Assembly (NCBI GenBank): GCA_001464665.1
Contig: LNDP01000013.1
Span: 23,767-87,766, forward strand
Reading direction: 5' to 3'
Length of the DNA: 64,000 bases
Source: Acidobacteria bacterium Ga0074141
GTDB lineage: Bacteria; Acidobacteriota; Blastocatellia; Pyrinomonadales; Pyrinomonadaceae
Below are positions 16,678 to 26,327 of the stretch, piece after piece (within the stretch, counting starts at the first letter, position 1; each line of letters opens with the position of its first letter). The notes below the pieces were generated by a model. It saw only the letters and a list, made by a program, of their open reading frames with translations, was not told the DNA's origin and ran no database searches. The translations under genes and the position numbers were made by a program.

Positions 16678-18834
16678 TCAATCTCGGCAGCGGTAGAGAT
16701 TCCACTTCCAGGTTATTATTGTTCCGTCTTGCGGCTTAAGTTCTTTGGAGCCGTAAAGCACCTCTCCGGCGGTTCCTACGAATCTTGATCCGTAGCGACC
16801 GCTTTCGAGCCGCATATCAAACGAAGAGTTTACCTTTTCACGGTGATCGAGCGACGCAAGTTCTTCTAAATCGCAATCGGTATCCGTAACTTCATCAATA
16901 GTCTGTTCGGTCAATTTAAAGCTTCCTGTCGAGCCGCTAAACCCTAAACCGAAATCGCGTTCACCCGGTCGATAACTAATTGAAAACGGTCTTTGAATCG
17001 GTCCCGTGAACCATTCCTTTCTTCCTTTTCTGAATCTTGTCGTGAAATTTCCTTCAGTTTTTCCGCAACATGGATCGTTCTCACGCACGCCCTCAAAAAT
17101 ATCTTCCAATAGATAAAAGATGTACATGTTTGCTGGTTTCGGTGGCTTAGTTTTCATTTCTTCTGGTTTGCGCGGATTGAGTTTGATCTGAGCCTCCTCG
17201 ATGAATTTGTATTTTCTTATGCCGTCGCCCGTCCCGTTACCGTTGCTTTGCCGGGTAGATTTCATGATGTACGTCTTCTCGTAACTACGTTCATATTCGA
17301 TCGTTCCGCTCCAATCATCCGTGCAGGGAATCCAATCCCGGACCGGAATACGAATGCCTTTCGAACCTAGAACCGTCCCATTCTCGCCGATCGTTACCAT
17401 AAGGTAAGCGGTGTGCGGCGTGGCATATGTCTTCCTGTTGGTTAGGTCTTCCGACTGAGGTTTGCCGACGACGCTGACCGTGCTTTCGCCCGCCTGACCA
17501 AGCAGTTTATCGGTCTGTGTGCTCAACTTGACGGAATCGTCCCCTAAATATTCCGCGTCCTCCGCAAGCAATATCCACTCGACCTTTTTTCCTTCCAGCG
17601 AAGGGGATTCGAGAATGTCGAACTTCGGATTAGAATCAGCGGCCAGATTGTCTAAACACCCGGCCTGAGCCGCATTCTCCGCCTTCGCCCATTCAATTGT
17701 AAATTTCGCGTTTACATCGCGAGTTTCTCCTGCATTGACGGCCGATTTGGTTCGCACAAGCGGGATCGGGTCCTGGGCCCTTAGCTCGATATTTATCTTC
17801 TGCGATGCTGCTCTCAACTTATTCGACGCCATTGAAATAACCACAAATCTTAGCCCCTTTCCGAAGCTCTCAAGAAACTGCCGGCGGAAAGCTTGATCTG
17901 TTTGGTTTGCTTTGCTTGATTTGCATTCGGCGATCGCTCTTTGATCTCCGAGCATCTCGCACTCATCCAGAGTTCGTTCAAAGATCGCAAGTTTCTCGAC
18001 CGATCTATAGGTCTTCTTTCCGGTGTTTCGAAGTGTTGTCAGATCGTCCCACGAGTCGCAGCTATTGCTGCTATTTAGGAAACTAGCATTAACAAAACGA
18101 AACGTATTTTCGCGGAACAGGTTCCCATTCCGATACGATCCGGCAACGAGTGTGGAATAAGTATCGATCAGATCTCCAAGTAAAATACGCTCGATCAAAG
18201 AGGCCTGTATCAGGTTTATCAGTGAGGTTTCCGGCGAAGTTAGGTTTAAATCGACGGGTTTAGATGAATGTTTGCCGAGCGCAAAAATCAATTTTGCCGC
18301 AAAACGGATTCGCATATCTTTTGACGTATTGGCTTTTCGCAGGTCCTCCAAGATCGTTTTCCCGAGGTTTTCGGCCGGAACCTGGCGGTTGTTCTGCGAG
18401 AGAACCTCAGCCATCTTTTTGATCGTCGTGGTCGACCCCATCGCGGACGCCCTGAGCATTCCGGCTACCTCAAAGTCATAGAACGACATCTCCATATCGT
18501 AGGAGGAAGTCGGTTGATAGAGGATCTTCTGGTTTCGGTCAATGATGTAGAAACCGGCCTTTTGCAGAGCGGCGATCATCTTCGAAAGCGATTCGTTGTC
18601 ATGTTGCAAGATTTCTTTGGCTAGCCATTCCGCAAGTTCGTCTGATCGATTTTTTCCGATGATATATGCTTCGGGCAACCCTTTTTCGGAGAATTTATCG
18701 AGCGGATTCTTGCTTTCAAGTATTTCCAGTTTCGGGTCCGGCGGCGGAGCACTCGTCGTCGTGCGTTGCGCGAGGATCGAATTAAAGCTCGCGACGGTCA
18801 GAAGGACTAGAGTTAAGGTAGAAATTCGATTCAT
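16678..18834 (-). CDS. Large exported protein, unknown
   Basis: A 718-residue protein taken from the ATG at 18834 (MNRISTLTLVLLTVASFNS), with GAGGAAC upstream; longer starts at 18849 and 18879 are possible. It has a signal peptide ending ILAQ, a mainly helical N-terminal half (residues about 40-330) and a C-terminal half with paired cysteines (VRDWIPCTDDWSG, NDPCCGKTEG, DTDCDLEEL, LYRCRD) suggesting disulphides in an extracytoplasmic protein. I recognise no family. It sits in the middle of seven same-strand genes for exported proteins. Confidence 0.72.
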   Translation of the reverse strand: MNRISTLTLVLLTVASFNSILAQRTTTSAPPPDPKLEILESKNPLDKFSEKGLPEAYIIGKNRSDELAEWLAKEILQHDNESLSKMIAALQKAGFYIIDRNQKILYQPTSSYDMEMSFYDFEVAGMLRASAMGSTTTIKKMAEVLSQNNRQVPAENLGKTILEDLRKANTSKDMRIRFAAKLIFALGKHSSKPVDLNLTSPETSLINLIQASLIERILLGDLIDTYSTLVAGSYRNGNLFRENTFRFVNASFLNSSNSCDSWDDLTTLRNTGKKTYRSVEKLAIFERTLDECEMLGDQRAIAECKSSKANQTDQAFRRQFLESFGKGLRFVVISMASNKLRAASQKINIELRAQDPIPLVRTKSAVNAGETRDVNAKFTIEWAKAENAAQAGCLDNLAADSNPKFDILESPSLEGKKVEWILLAEDAEYLGDDSVKLSTQTDKLLGQAGESTVSVVGKPQSEDLTNRKTYATPHTAYLMVTIGENGTVLGSKGIRIPVRDWIPCTDDWSGTIEYERSYEKTYIMKSTRQSNGNGTGDGIRKYKFIEEAQIKLNPRKPEEMKTKPPKPANMYIFYLLEDIFEGVRENDPCCGKTEGNFTTRFRKGRKEWFTGPIQRPFSISYRPGERDFGLGFSGSTGSFKLTEQTIDEVTDTDCDLEELASLDHREKVNSSFDMRLESGRYGSRFVGTAGEVLYGSKELKPQDGTIITWKWNLYRCRD

Positions 18835-18919
18835 GGTTTTGTTCCTCATCCCCGAAAGCTTCCCGAAGTTTGTATCCAAAAGTAGCTGTGGTCACGGAAA
18901 ACACTACCCTCATGATCTG

Positions 18920-20188
18920 CTATTTGATCTTATCCAACAGGCTGCCAAGAACCTTATCAAGTGCGGCCTTAACCGCATCGGTTCCTTTACCCTTCACCTT
19001 TTCGGTTGCGGCCATGCTGGCAACCACGGTCTTGCCATCAGCTCCGTAGATAGTAACCACGATCTCGGCTTCGGAATCGCCGAGTTTGACAACATCGCTG
19101 TTGCCCGTGACTTTACCAAACAGTCCGCCGATCTTTGCTCCGCCGGATTCTTTGACCTTTTTAAGCTCAACGCCTATGACGTTGGCAAATTTCCCCGAGG
19201 ATATTTCGGCTTGTGAGTTGATCGGAAAACCGCTCATCCCGGCCGCGGAAACTCTTTGTGAAATATAGCTCCGCAGTTCGGCCTGATCGACCTTGGACGC
19301 ATTGCCTGAAAAGAAGTCGACCGCGATGGTTTTCACTGAAGAGCTTCTATTTGAGTTGCCGATAATCGTGGTGGCGGAATTATCCCGCGCGACATTCGAA
19401 AAACCCGGCATCAATTCGGAAAGCGCATCAACTTCCGTCCAATCTTTGGGAATTTCGAACAAGGCGGGGTCAAGCGTCGCTCGGGAAAGGGCGGTCGTTT
19501 TGATGTTAGTTGTACCTTGGAGTTTATCGTTGTCATAGATCTTCGTCGTGCCTTCGAGAAGAAAACCGGGGTCTTGAGCCGCTTTAAGAACAAGTTTGGG
19601 CCGACAAAATCCACCGACCTCTACCGGAGCCCGAGGTACTTTGCACGATTGTTGATCGAGGGATAGATCGATAAACCAGCCTTCGGTTTCGATCTTGACA
19701 TTCTTTCGTCCATCACAAGAATCCGCCGATTGATCGAAGGCAGTCACGCTTTTTAGCCATCTCGCCTTGAAGCCGAACATCGTTTGAGACTTTCCCGAAT
19801 CCGTAACAGTCGAAGACACGGTTACGGTTCCCTTGATCTCGATCTTTTGATTCGGCCGGCGTTTTCTGACTTCGGGCGGCAGGCTAGACCAGTCGTAATA
19901 ATCGATAAAGTAGGACTTCTTTGCCTCGCTCAAAGTAACATCCTGTTTCAGGTCACACTGAGAAATTTCGATGAAATTTGGCATTGCGTTCGCCATGATC
20001 GCCGCTTTCTCAGCGTCACCGCCGAAATCGATCTTCTGTTCACGACGTTGGCGAACGCCTTTTGAGTAAGTAGTAGATTCAAAAGTCATAGTCTCTATGA
20101 CCGTCTGTTGTGAGATCTTGTAATCGGCGAAGATCGGGCCCGCCGCCAATACTAAGATCAAGACTCCTGCAAATGTTCGATTCAACAT
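18920..20188 (-). CDS. Exported protein, unknown (first gene of secretome cluster)
   Basis: A 422-residue protein with a signal peptide (MLNRTFAGVLILVLAAGPIFA, cleavage near residue 21). The N-terminal part (residues about 25-260) resembles periplasmic lipoprotein-carrier-like beta folds (ISQQTVIETMTFESTTYSKGVRQRREQ, WFIDLSLDQQ) and has paired cysteines. The C-terminal part (about 300-422) ends with an amphipathic helix AVKAALDKVLGSLLDKIK. It is the most upstream gene of the minus-strand cluster and lies back to back with the ECF sigma gene, sharing a 207-bp divergent promoter region. No named function. Confidence 0.72.
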   Translation of the reverse strand: MLNRTFAGVLILVLAAGPIFADYKISQQTVIETMTFESTTYSKGVRQRREQKIDFGGDAEKAAIMANAMPNFIEISQCDLKQDVTLSEAKKSYFIDYYDWSSLPPEVRKRRPNQKIEIKGTVTVSSTVTDSGKSQTMFGFKARWLKSVTAFDQSADSCDGRKNVKIETEGWFIDLSLDQQSCKVPRAPVEVGGFCRPKLVLKAAQDPGFLLEGTTKIYDNDKLQGTTNIKTTALSRATLDPALFEIPKDWTEVDALSELMPGFSNVARDNSATTIIGNSNRSSSVKTIAVDFFSGNASKVDQAELRSYISQRVSAAGMSGFPINSQAEISSGKFANVIGVELKKVKESGGAKIGGLFGKVTGNSDVVKLGDSEAEIVVTIYGADGKTVVASMAATEKVKGKGTDAVKAALDKVLGSLLDKIK

Positions 20189-20395
20189 ATCAGCTCTAAT
20201 TCCTTCCGATGAATGGCTCCTCTACATTAAAACGCGACGTTCTTAGTAAAAGCGGCTCAAAATATCGCGGCCTCGTTTTAGGCATTCAGTAACAGACGAT
20301 TCGTTTATTTAGGTACCGCAGAATGTCACCGGCGCCAGCCCCCAAAATTTGCAGTATATAGGCGTTTGCTGTGCTAATATTGGCTCATTCCAAGT

Positions 20396-20956
20396 ATGGA
20401 AACGGAAGTCACCCTTTTACTGAACGAGCTCGGGAAAGAAGGAAAAGGTAGCGAAAAGGAAACGCTTGACCGGTTGCTTCCGCTTGTTTACAACGAGCTT
20501 CGTCGGCTTGCGCGAAGCTTCCTCAATCGAGAATATGCGGCGTCGATACAGACCACCGAATTGGTGCACGAAGCCTATTTCAAACTGACCAACCAGCGAT
20601 CGGTCGATTGGGAAAATCGCGGTCAGTTTTTCGCTATCGCGGCCCAAGCGATGCGGCGGATCTTGATCGACGCCGCCCGTTCGCGAAAGGCCGTAAAGCG
20701 TGAAGCCGAAAAAGTACCGATCGACGACGCCCCGAGTATTTCGGTCGAGGTTGACCATCAATTGCTGGAGCTCGACGAGGCACTTACTGACCTGGCCGCG
20801 CTCGACCCCGATCAAGTTCGTGTGGTCGAGCTCCGCTATTTCGGCGGCCTGACCATCGAGGAAACCGCAGACGTGCTAAAGGTCTCACCGGCAACGGTAA
20901 AACGCGAGTGGGCCACGGCCCGGGCTTGGCTCTACGACCGCATTTCAAAAAAATGA
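20396..20956 (+). CDS. ECF-family RNA polymerase sigma factor
   Basis: A 186-residue sigma factor. Region 2 (about residues 25-95) has LVYNELRRLARSFLNRE and QTTELVHEAYFKL; region 4 (about 125-180) has the helix-turn-helix LDPDQVRVVELRYFGGLTIEETADVL followed by SPATVKREWATARAWL. This is the ECF type expanded in Acidobacteriota and Planctomycetes, where it is commonly paired with a Ser/Thr kinase and not with a classical anti-sigma factor. The kinase gene begins 41 bases downstream on the same strand. It lies back to back with the exported-protein cluster, a possible target. Confidence 0.93.
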   Translation: METEVTLLLNELGKEGKGSEKETLDRLLPLVYNELRRLARSFLNREYAASIQTTELVHEAYFKLTNQRSVDWENRGQFFAIAAQAMRRILIDAARSRKAVKREAEKVPIDDAPSISVEVDHQLLELDEALTDLAALDPDQVRVVELRYFGGLTIEETADVLKVSPATVKREWATARAWLYDRISKK

Positions 20957-20997
20957 CCCTCCAATGAAAAAATTTCCGCGTAAATGAGTGGAAGCAA

Positions 20998-23607
20998 ATG
21001 GACGCAGCCAAATGGAAGATAGTAAAGGCCAAGCTTGCTGAGGCTCTTGAGCGGCCCGTCGATGAGCGCGAGGAATTTCTCAACGGTCTTGCTCCGGATA
21101 TTCGCACGGACGTCGAGCGGCTCGCCTCTGCCGGATCGCCGGACGGGTTCATCGATAAACCTTTGTTTGTTGACGAGGCCTCGCTCGGCAGCAACTCTGC
21201 ACGCCACCCAGAGCAGGTGGATGACTATCGGCTCATCAGTGAGATCGGGACGGGCGGTATGGGGACGGTCTTTCTGGCCGAGCAGACCGGCGAAGGCTTT
21301 TCGCAGAAGGTCGCCCTGAAGCTCATTAAACGCGGGATGGATACGAACTCCGTCTTGAAGCGCTTCTTGATGGAACGGCAGATCCTCGCCAATCTCGAGC
21401 ACCCTAACATTGCAAGAATGCTCGATGGCGGCTCGACCGCGGAAGGCGGACCGTACTTCGTGATGGAGCTCGTGGACGGCGACGAGATCCGTAAATATTG
21501 CAACGACAACTCATACGGTCTGACCGAACGGCTTGTGCTTTTTCGGAAGGTTTGCAACGCCGTTTCAAGCGCACACCAAAAGCTGGTCGTTCACCGCGAC
21601 CTGAAACCGACAAACATTCTTGTCACCAAAGACGGCGAGCCTAAACTGCTCGACTTTGGCATCGCAAAATTGCTTTCCCCAGACTGGAACGACGACACGC
21701 ACGAGGCGACCGTGACGCAGTTCAGAGTGATGACGCCTGAGTACGCGTCGCCCGAACAGATCGCCGGGGAAGCGACCTCAACCTCCACGGACGTTTACAG
21801 CCTGGGTGTGATCCTTTTCGAATTACTAACCGGCGGACGGCCCTTTCAAACACGCGGAAAGGCGCCGAAGGAACTTCTTGACAGCGTGCTATCAAACGAA
21901 CCGCCGCGGCCTTCAACGGTTAGCTCCGGTTTGACCTCGGGGAAGGACAAACGAACCGACGGAAAGTTGAACGCTGAGACGGGCGAGAGCATTGAAGGGA
22001 AAAAGAGATCTGAGACCGCAATCGACCGTAAGCTGCTCCAGGGCGATCTTGACAACATAATCTTAAAGGCCATCCGTCGCGAACCTGAGCGACGCTACCG
22101 TTCGGTCGAGGAATTTTCGGAAGACATTCGCCGATACCTTGAGGGCCTTCCCGTCAATGCGACCGCCGATTCGCGATCTTATCGCTTTCGCAAGTTCCTT
22201 AACCGGAACAAGAAGGCCGTGATCGGAACGGCCGCAGCAGCCCTTCTTCTTCTTACCGCAACGGGTGTCACCGGTTGGCAATACACCGTCGCCCAACGCG
22301 AACGCCAGATTGCCGAAAAGCGATTCAATGATACGAGAACCTTGGCAAAAAGCGTGCTTTACGAGCTTTACGACGCCATCGAAGCGGTGCCCGGAAGTAC
22401 CAAGGCGAAAGAACTTCTGGCCGCTAAAGCTCTTGAGTACCTCGACCGGCTCGCAGCCGAGGGAAGCAATGATCCATATTTGCTTGCCGAATTGGCCGAC
22501 GGGTATTTGCGGATCGGAAACATCCAGGGTGGTTACGGGCAGGCAAACCTCGGCCAAACGGCCGAAGCGAAAGCAAGCTACGAAAAATCGTTTGAGATAT
22601 TACGTTCCATAGTAGATAGCGGAGCGACCGATCCGAAGTTCAAGGCGAAGCTTGCGGCGGCCTATGCCCGCAAGGCCGATGCTGCTTATCTTGAGACGGA
22701 TCTACAAGGCTACTATGAAAATCACAAGCTCGCCTTAGAGCTATTGGTCGCGGCTGAGCCGGAGAAGGGAGAGGACCTTGGACTTATCTTCGAGCTCGGA
22801 GCGGCATACCTAAATGCCGGACGCGGTGCCGCCGTAGTCAATAAAATTGATGAAGGCATTGCGACCATGAAGAAGGGCACCGAGATCTTCGAAGCTCTTG
22901 TAAAGCGAGACTCCGGCAGTGATCGGTACGTTTCAGGGCTTATTTTCGCTTACGATACGCTTGGTGAGATCTATTCCGGAACGGGCCAAAAGGAATCGGC
23001 CCTCGCAGAATTCAGAAAAGCCAGAACCCTCATCGAGCCCATTGTTAAAGAACGTCCCAACAACACGGACGTGTTGCGGATCTCGGTCGTGGTTCATACC
23101 AGCATTGCGGGCGCAGCGAGCGACATAGGCCAGTACGATGAAGCATTGACGAGTGCCGATATAGCTGTTGAACATGCACGCCGCATCGGCAGTAGCGACG
23201 CAGGAAATCTTGATGCGGAGATGCTCACCTCGCTTACAGCCGCAAATCGCGGGCGCGTACTGGCACGCTCCGGCAAATGGCAAGAAGGGATCGCCGTGCT
23301 CCAGAATGCCCGAAAAGCTTTTGCCAAAGTCGTCGAAAGCGACCCAGATAACACGATCGCTCCGTTTCAGTTGGCCGGCATTGATGATGAACTCGGCCGG
23401 GCATATCTCGCAATGGGCCTTGCCGAACCAAACCGCTCAGCCAAAAGAGAAGCCTTGCTCAAAGCTCGGCCACTTTTGCAAAAAGCTTACGATGTTTATA
23501 AACGATATCGCGACGAGGGAATAACCGTGGCCGAAGACGCCGCAGTCACCGACGAGGTCGCTGCCCTCATAACTCAATGCGACCAAGCCCTCGCACTCCT
23601 CAAATAA
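20998..23607 (+). CDS. Transmembrane Ser/Thr protein kinase with TPR sensor
   Basis: An 869-residue protein. A short N-terminal helical region (1-75) precedes a PknB-type kinase domain (about 77-385): glycine loop GTGGMGTVF (84-92), catalytic Lys in VALKLI (Lys108), HRDLKPTN (199-206) and DFGIAKLL (219-226). One membrane helix lies at about 406-426, and an outward-facing C-terminal region (about 440-865) is made of TPR-like helical repeats. The active-site residues are intact. It probably phosphorylates and controls the upstream sigma factor in response to an extracytoplasmic signal, as reported for similar sigma-kinase pairs; this partner choice is inference from adjacency. Confidence 0.93.
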   Translation: MDAAKWKIVKAKLAEALERPVDEREEFLNGLAPDIRTDVERLASAGSPDGFIDKPLFVDEASLGSNSARHPEQVDDYRLISEIGTGGMGTVFLAEQTGEGFSQKVALKLIKRGMDTNSVLKRFLMERQILANLEHPNIARMLDGGSTAEGGPYFVMELVDGDEIRKYCNDNSYGLTERLVLFRKVCNAVSSAHQKLVVHRDLKPTNILVTKDGEPKLLDFGIAKLLSPDWNDDTHEATVTQFRVMTPEYASPEQIAGEATSTSTDVYSLGVILFELLTGGRPFQTRGKAPKELLDSVLSNEPPRPSTVSSGLTSGKDKRTDGKLNAETGESIEGKKRSETAIDRKLLQGDLDNIILKAIRREPERRYRSVEEFSEDIRRYLEGLPVNATADSRSYRFRKFLNRNKKAVIGTAAAALLLLTATGVTGWQYTVAQRERQIAEKRFNDTRTLAKSVLYELYDAIEAVPGSTKAKELLAAKALEYLDRLAAEGSNDPYLLAELADGYLRIGNIQGGYGQANLGQTAEAKASYEKSFEILRSIVDSGATDPKFKAKLAAAYARKADAAYLETDLQGYYENHKLALELLVAAEPEKGEDLGLIFELGAAYLNAGRGAAVVNKIDEGIATMKKGTEIFEALVKRDSGSDRYVSGLIFAYDTLGEIYSGTGQKESALAEFRKARTLIEPIVKERPNNTDVLRISVVVHTSIAGAASDIGQYDEALTSADIAVEHARRIGSSDAGNLDAEMLTSLTAANRGRVLARSGKWQEGIAVLQNARKAFAKVVESDPDNTIAPFQLAGIDDELGRAYLAMGLAEPNRSAKREALLKARPLLQKAYDVYKRYRDEGITVAEDAAVTDEVAALITQCDQALALLK

Positions 23608-23781
23608 ATGCTACCCCTCACTTTTAATGCGGCAGCCCAGCCCGCGCGTCGGCAAGGGCGCATCATCCAACTAAATTCTCACCCCAAACTTCAAACTTCT
23701 CGTCCACGCGATAGGTCATACGCAAACAAGAATGCCTCCCTTTCATGAGACAAATGAAATAGGTTTGGAAAAACGAGGAAA

Positions 23782-25005
23782 ATGACCATGGAAAAGAGTC
23801 GGATCGAAGACGAGATCATTGATAATTTGCTAAAGGATTACAAGGAACCGGAGGATTTGATCGGAGAGAACGGGCTATTGAAGCAGTTGACGAAGCGGCT
23901 GTTGGAGCGGGCGATGTCGGCGGAGATGACGGAGCACGTCGGGTATGACAAATACGAGGCGGCGGGCCGGAACAGCGGAGTTCGCGGAACGGGAAAACGG
24001 CGAAGACGCTGAAAGGGACGTTTGGGACAATGCCGACCGAGGTGCCGAGGGACCGTGCGGGTACGTTCGAGCCAAAGATCATCGGCAAGCATCAGACGCG
24101 GTTCACAGGTTTCGATGACAAGATAATCTCGCTGTATGCACGAGGGCTTTCGGTATGGGAGATAAAGCAGCATTTGGAAGAGATCTACCAGGTCGAGGTA
24201 TCGCCGGCGCTAGTTTCAGCGGTGACGGACGAGGTGATCGATGAGGCGAAAGCGTGGCAGGATCGGCCGCTGGAGAGCTTCTATCCATTTGTTTACATGG
24301 ATGCATTGCAGTTCAAGGTGCGGGACGGAGCAACGGTGGGGAACAAGGCGATCTACCTTGCGATCGGAGTGAACACGGATGGGATGAAAGAGGTGCTCGG
24401 GCTGTGGATAGCCCAGAGTGAAGGACCGAAGTTCTGGCTGCAAGTGGTGACAGAATTGAAGAACCGGGGATTGGACGGCATCCTGATCGCGTGCGTGGAC
24501 GGGCTGAAAGGATTTCCTGAGGCGATCGAGACGGTGTAGCCGAAGACCGAGGTTCAGTTGTGCATTGTGCACATGGTTCGGCATTCGCTGAACTTCGTCG
24601 GCTGGAAACAACGTAAGGAAGTTGCCGCCGATCTGAGAACGATCTATCCGGCGGAGACCGAAGCCGAGGCCGAAATGCGGCTCGCGGAATTCGCGGAGAA
24701 ATGGGATGACAGGTTTCCGATGATCGCAAAAAGCTAGAAACCGGGCCCGCGGGGTACCGTTTTTCGCACATCCGCCGGAGATCAGAAAAGTGATCTACAC
24801 GACCAACTCCATCGAGTCGCTGAATATGTCTTTGCGAAAAGTGACCAAGGCACGCAGCTCATTCCCTTGAGACGAGGCCGTCCTGAAATTGCTCTATCTT
24901 GCCTTGGGGAACATCTCGAAAAAATGAACGATGCCGATCCGAAACTGGAAGGCCGACCTCAATCGCTTCGCGATCATCTTCGAGGACCGGGTGCCCATCG
25001 CCTGA
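23782..25005 (+). mobile_element. Decayed IS256-family transposase
   Basis: A near full-length IS256/mutator transposase gene broken into pieces. Recognisable segments in order are [49 protein letters not shown] (with a catalytic Asp), [47 protein letters not shown] and finally WKADLNRFAIIFEDRVPIA, whose TGA ends at 25005. Lesions are a frameshift near 24005, an in-frame TAG at 24537, another near 24735, a TGA near 24868 and a late frameshift. It cannot make an active transposase. I could not identify its terminal inverted repeats. Confidence 0.88.
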
Positions 25006-25082
25006 AGCTAAGAAGGCAATGGAAACCGTGGAAAAATCGCTTTAAGGCGTCGTTGTCGCCAGTGTCGAACTCCGCGGCGTGA

Positions 25083-25288
25083 AGAGGGTTGACGAGCCGC
25101 TCGGCGCTTGTTTCACTGGCTTTTTCTACTTCTATTGCGAATGACAACTCTGTTTCTCTTGTGTATAGGTAACTAATTGTTCTGCGCAGTATCAACGGGT
25201 CCGTATCTTCGACGAGCTTTTTCGCCTGTTCGGTAAGCCCTTTTTCCGACGCAGCAATAAGACGATTGGTAACTCGAATCAGAGGGCA
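25083..25288 (-). pseudogene. Fic-family protein remnant
   Basis: About 68 codons on the minus strand, with no start or full domain, read like the region just before the core of Fic proteins: LTEQAKKLVEDTDP, RTISYLYTRETELSFAIE and ERLVNPLHAAEF. In Fic proteins such a SxLYxxETxxSFxIE stretch precedes the AMP-transferase motif, which is absent here. The fragment abuts the decayed IS256 at its 3' side, so insertion of that element may have destroyed the gene. The family call is from memory of the motif only. Confidence 0.4.
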
Positions 25289-25304
25289 CTACGCGGAAGG
25301 CAGA

Positions 25305-26315
25305 TCAAGGCCGGGGCGACGTCCACTGCTTCTTCTCGAGGATCGCAATGTAGTTGGCTCGCCCGTATGCAGACGGATCCGCTATTTTTTGCTGGCTCAT
25401 AATGCCCTTGAATGACTGAACCGAGGAGAACGGCATTTCGTTCATGTAAAATTCAAGATCCGTTAAGACATCCTTTATCCACGGTATTCCATTCTTTAGC
25501 AAACCGGAGGCGCACATTGCGACATCGGCGCCGGCCAGGATGTATTTGATGAGCTCTCTGGCGCCGTGTACGCCGGTCGTAGCGGCAAGGGAAGCTGGAA
25601 TCTGACCGTAAAGAACGGCGATCCACAAAAGCGGGAGGCGGATCTCAGCCTTAACGCTGAGGTCCAGATCCGATAGTACATTTAACTCGAGGATATCGAA
25701 ATCCGGTTGATAGAACCTGTTGAAGAAGACAAGGCCGTCGGCCCCGGCTTCACAAAACCGCTGAGACATATTCCCGGTCGAGGAGAAATACGGGTTCATT
25801 TTTACCGCTATCGGAATTTTTACTGTCTCGCGAACAAGACGCACGACGTCAAGATACCGGTCTTCCACATCAGCGGCCGTCAGATGGATGTCGGCCGGAA
25901 TGAAATAGACGTTTATTTCCAGAGCGTCCGCTCCTGCCTGTTCGATCTCACGAGCGTACTCGATCCAGCCTTCGGGCGTGGTCCCGTTCAGGCTTGCGAT
26001 GATCGGCAGCCCGGTTCGTTCCTTAGACTTTCGAATGAGATCCAAATAACGGCCCGGCCCCACGTGATAGTCACGGATATCCGGGAAATAGTCGGAAGCC
26101 TCAGAGAACGCATTGGAGGTCGCCATGCTTACTTGTTCGACCCTGGCCGCCTCGCCTCGGATCTGTTCCTCGAAAAGTGAAAAGAGTACGACCGCACCCG
26201 CACCGGCATCCTCCATTTGCAGGATGTTATCCACTTTCTGCGAGAGCGGATTCGAAGAGACAACGAGTGGCGAGCTGAGGTTCAGCCCCATGTATTGGGT
26301 AGTTAGATCAGGCAT
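25305..26315 (-). CDS. Dihydroorotate dehydrogenase-like flavoprotein
   Basis: A 336-residue TIM-barrel FMN protein of the DHOD-like family. Visible are YMGLNLSSPLVVSSNPLS at the N-terminus, IASLNGTTPEGWIEYA, IPIAVKMNPYFS (the Lys that contacts FMN), ADGLVFFNRFYQPDF and TTGVHGARELIKYILAGAD near the phosphate-binding end. It is the last gene of a four-gene operon with ppdK, a GltD-like protein and nifJ, 12 bases after nifJ. This family is commonly found beside nifJ and probably does not work in pyrimidine synthesis. Its real substrate is unknown. Confidence 0.85.
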   Translation of the reverse strand: MPDLTTQYMGLNLSSPLVVSSNPLSQKVDNILQMEDAGAGAVVLFSLFEEQIRGEAARVEQVSMATSNAFSEASDYFPDIRDYHVGPGRYLDLIRKSKERTGLPIIASLNGTTPEGWIEYAREIEQAGADALEINVYFIPADIHLTAADVEDRYLDVVRLVRETVKIPIAVKMNPYFSSTGNMSQRFCEAGADGLVFFNRFYQPDFDILELNVLSDLDLSVKAEIRLPLLWIAVLYGQIPASLAATTGVHGARELIKYILAGADVAMCASGLLKNGIPWIKDVLTDLEFYMNEMPFSSVQSFKGIMSQQKIADPSAYGRANYIAILEKKQWTSPRP

Positions 26316-26327
26316 TTCTTTCCTCCT

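Noticed and set aside
25305..26315. PyrD of pyrimidine synthesis
   Set aside because: The gene is in a nifJ operon with no pyr genes nearby, and the protein fits the DHOD-like family better.
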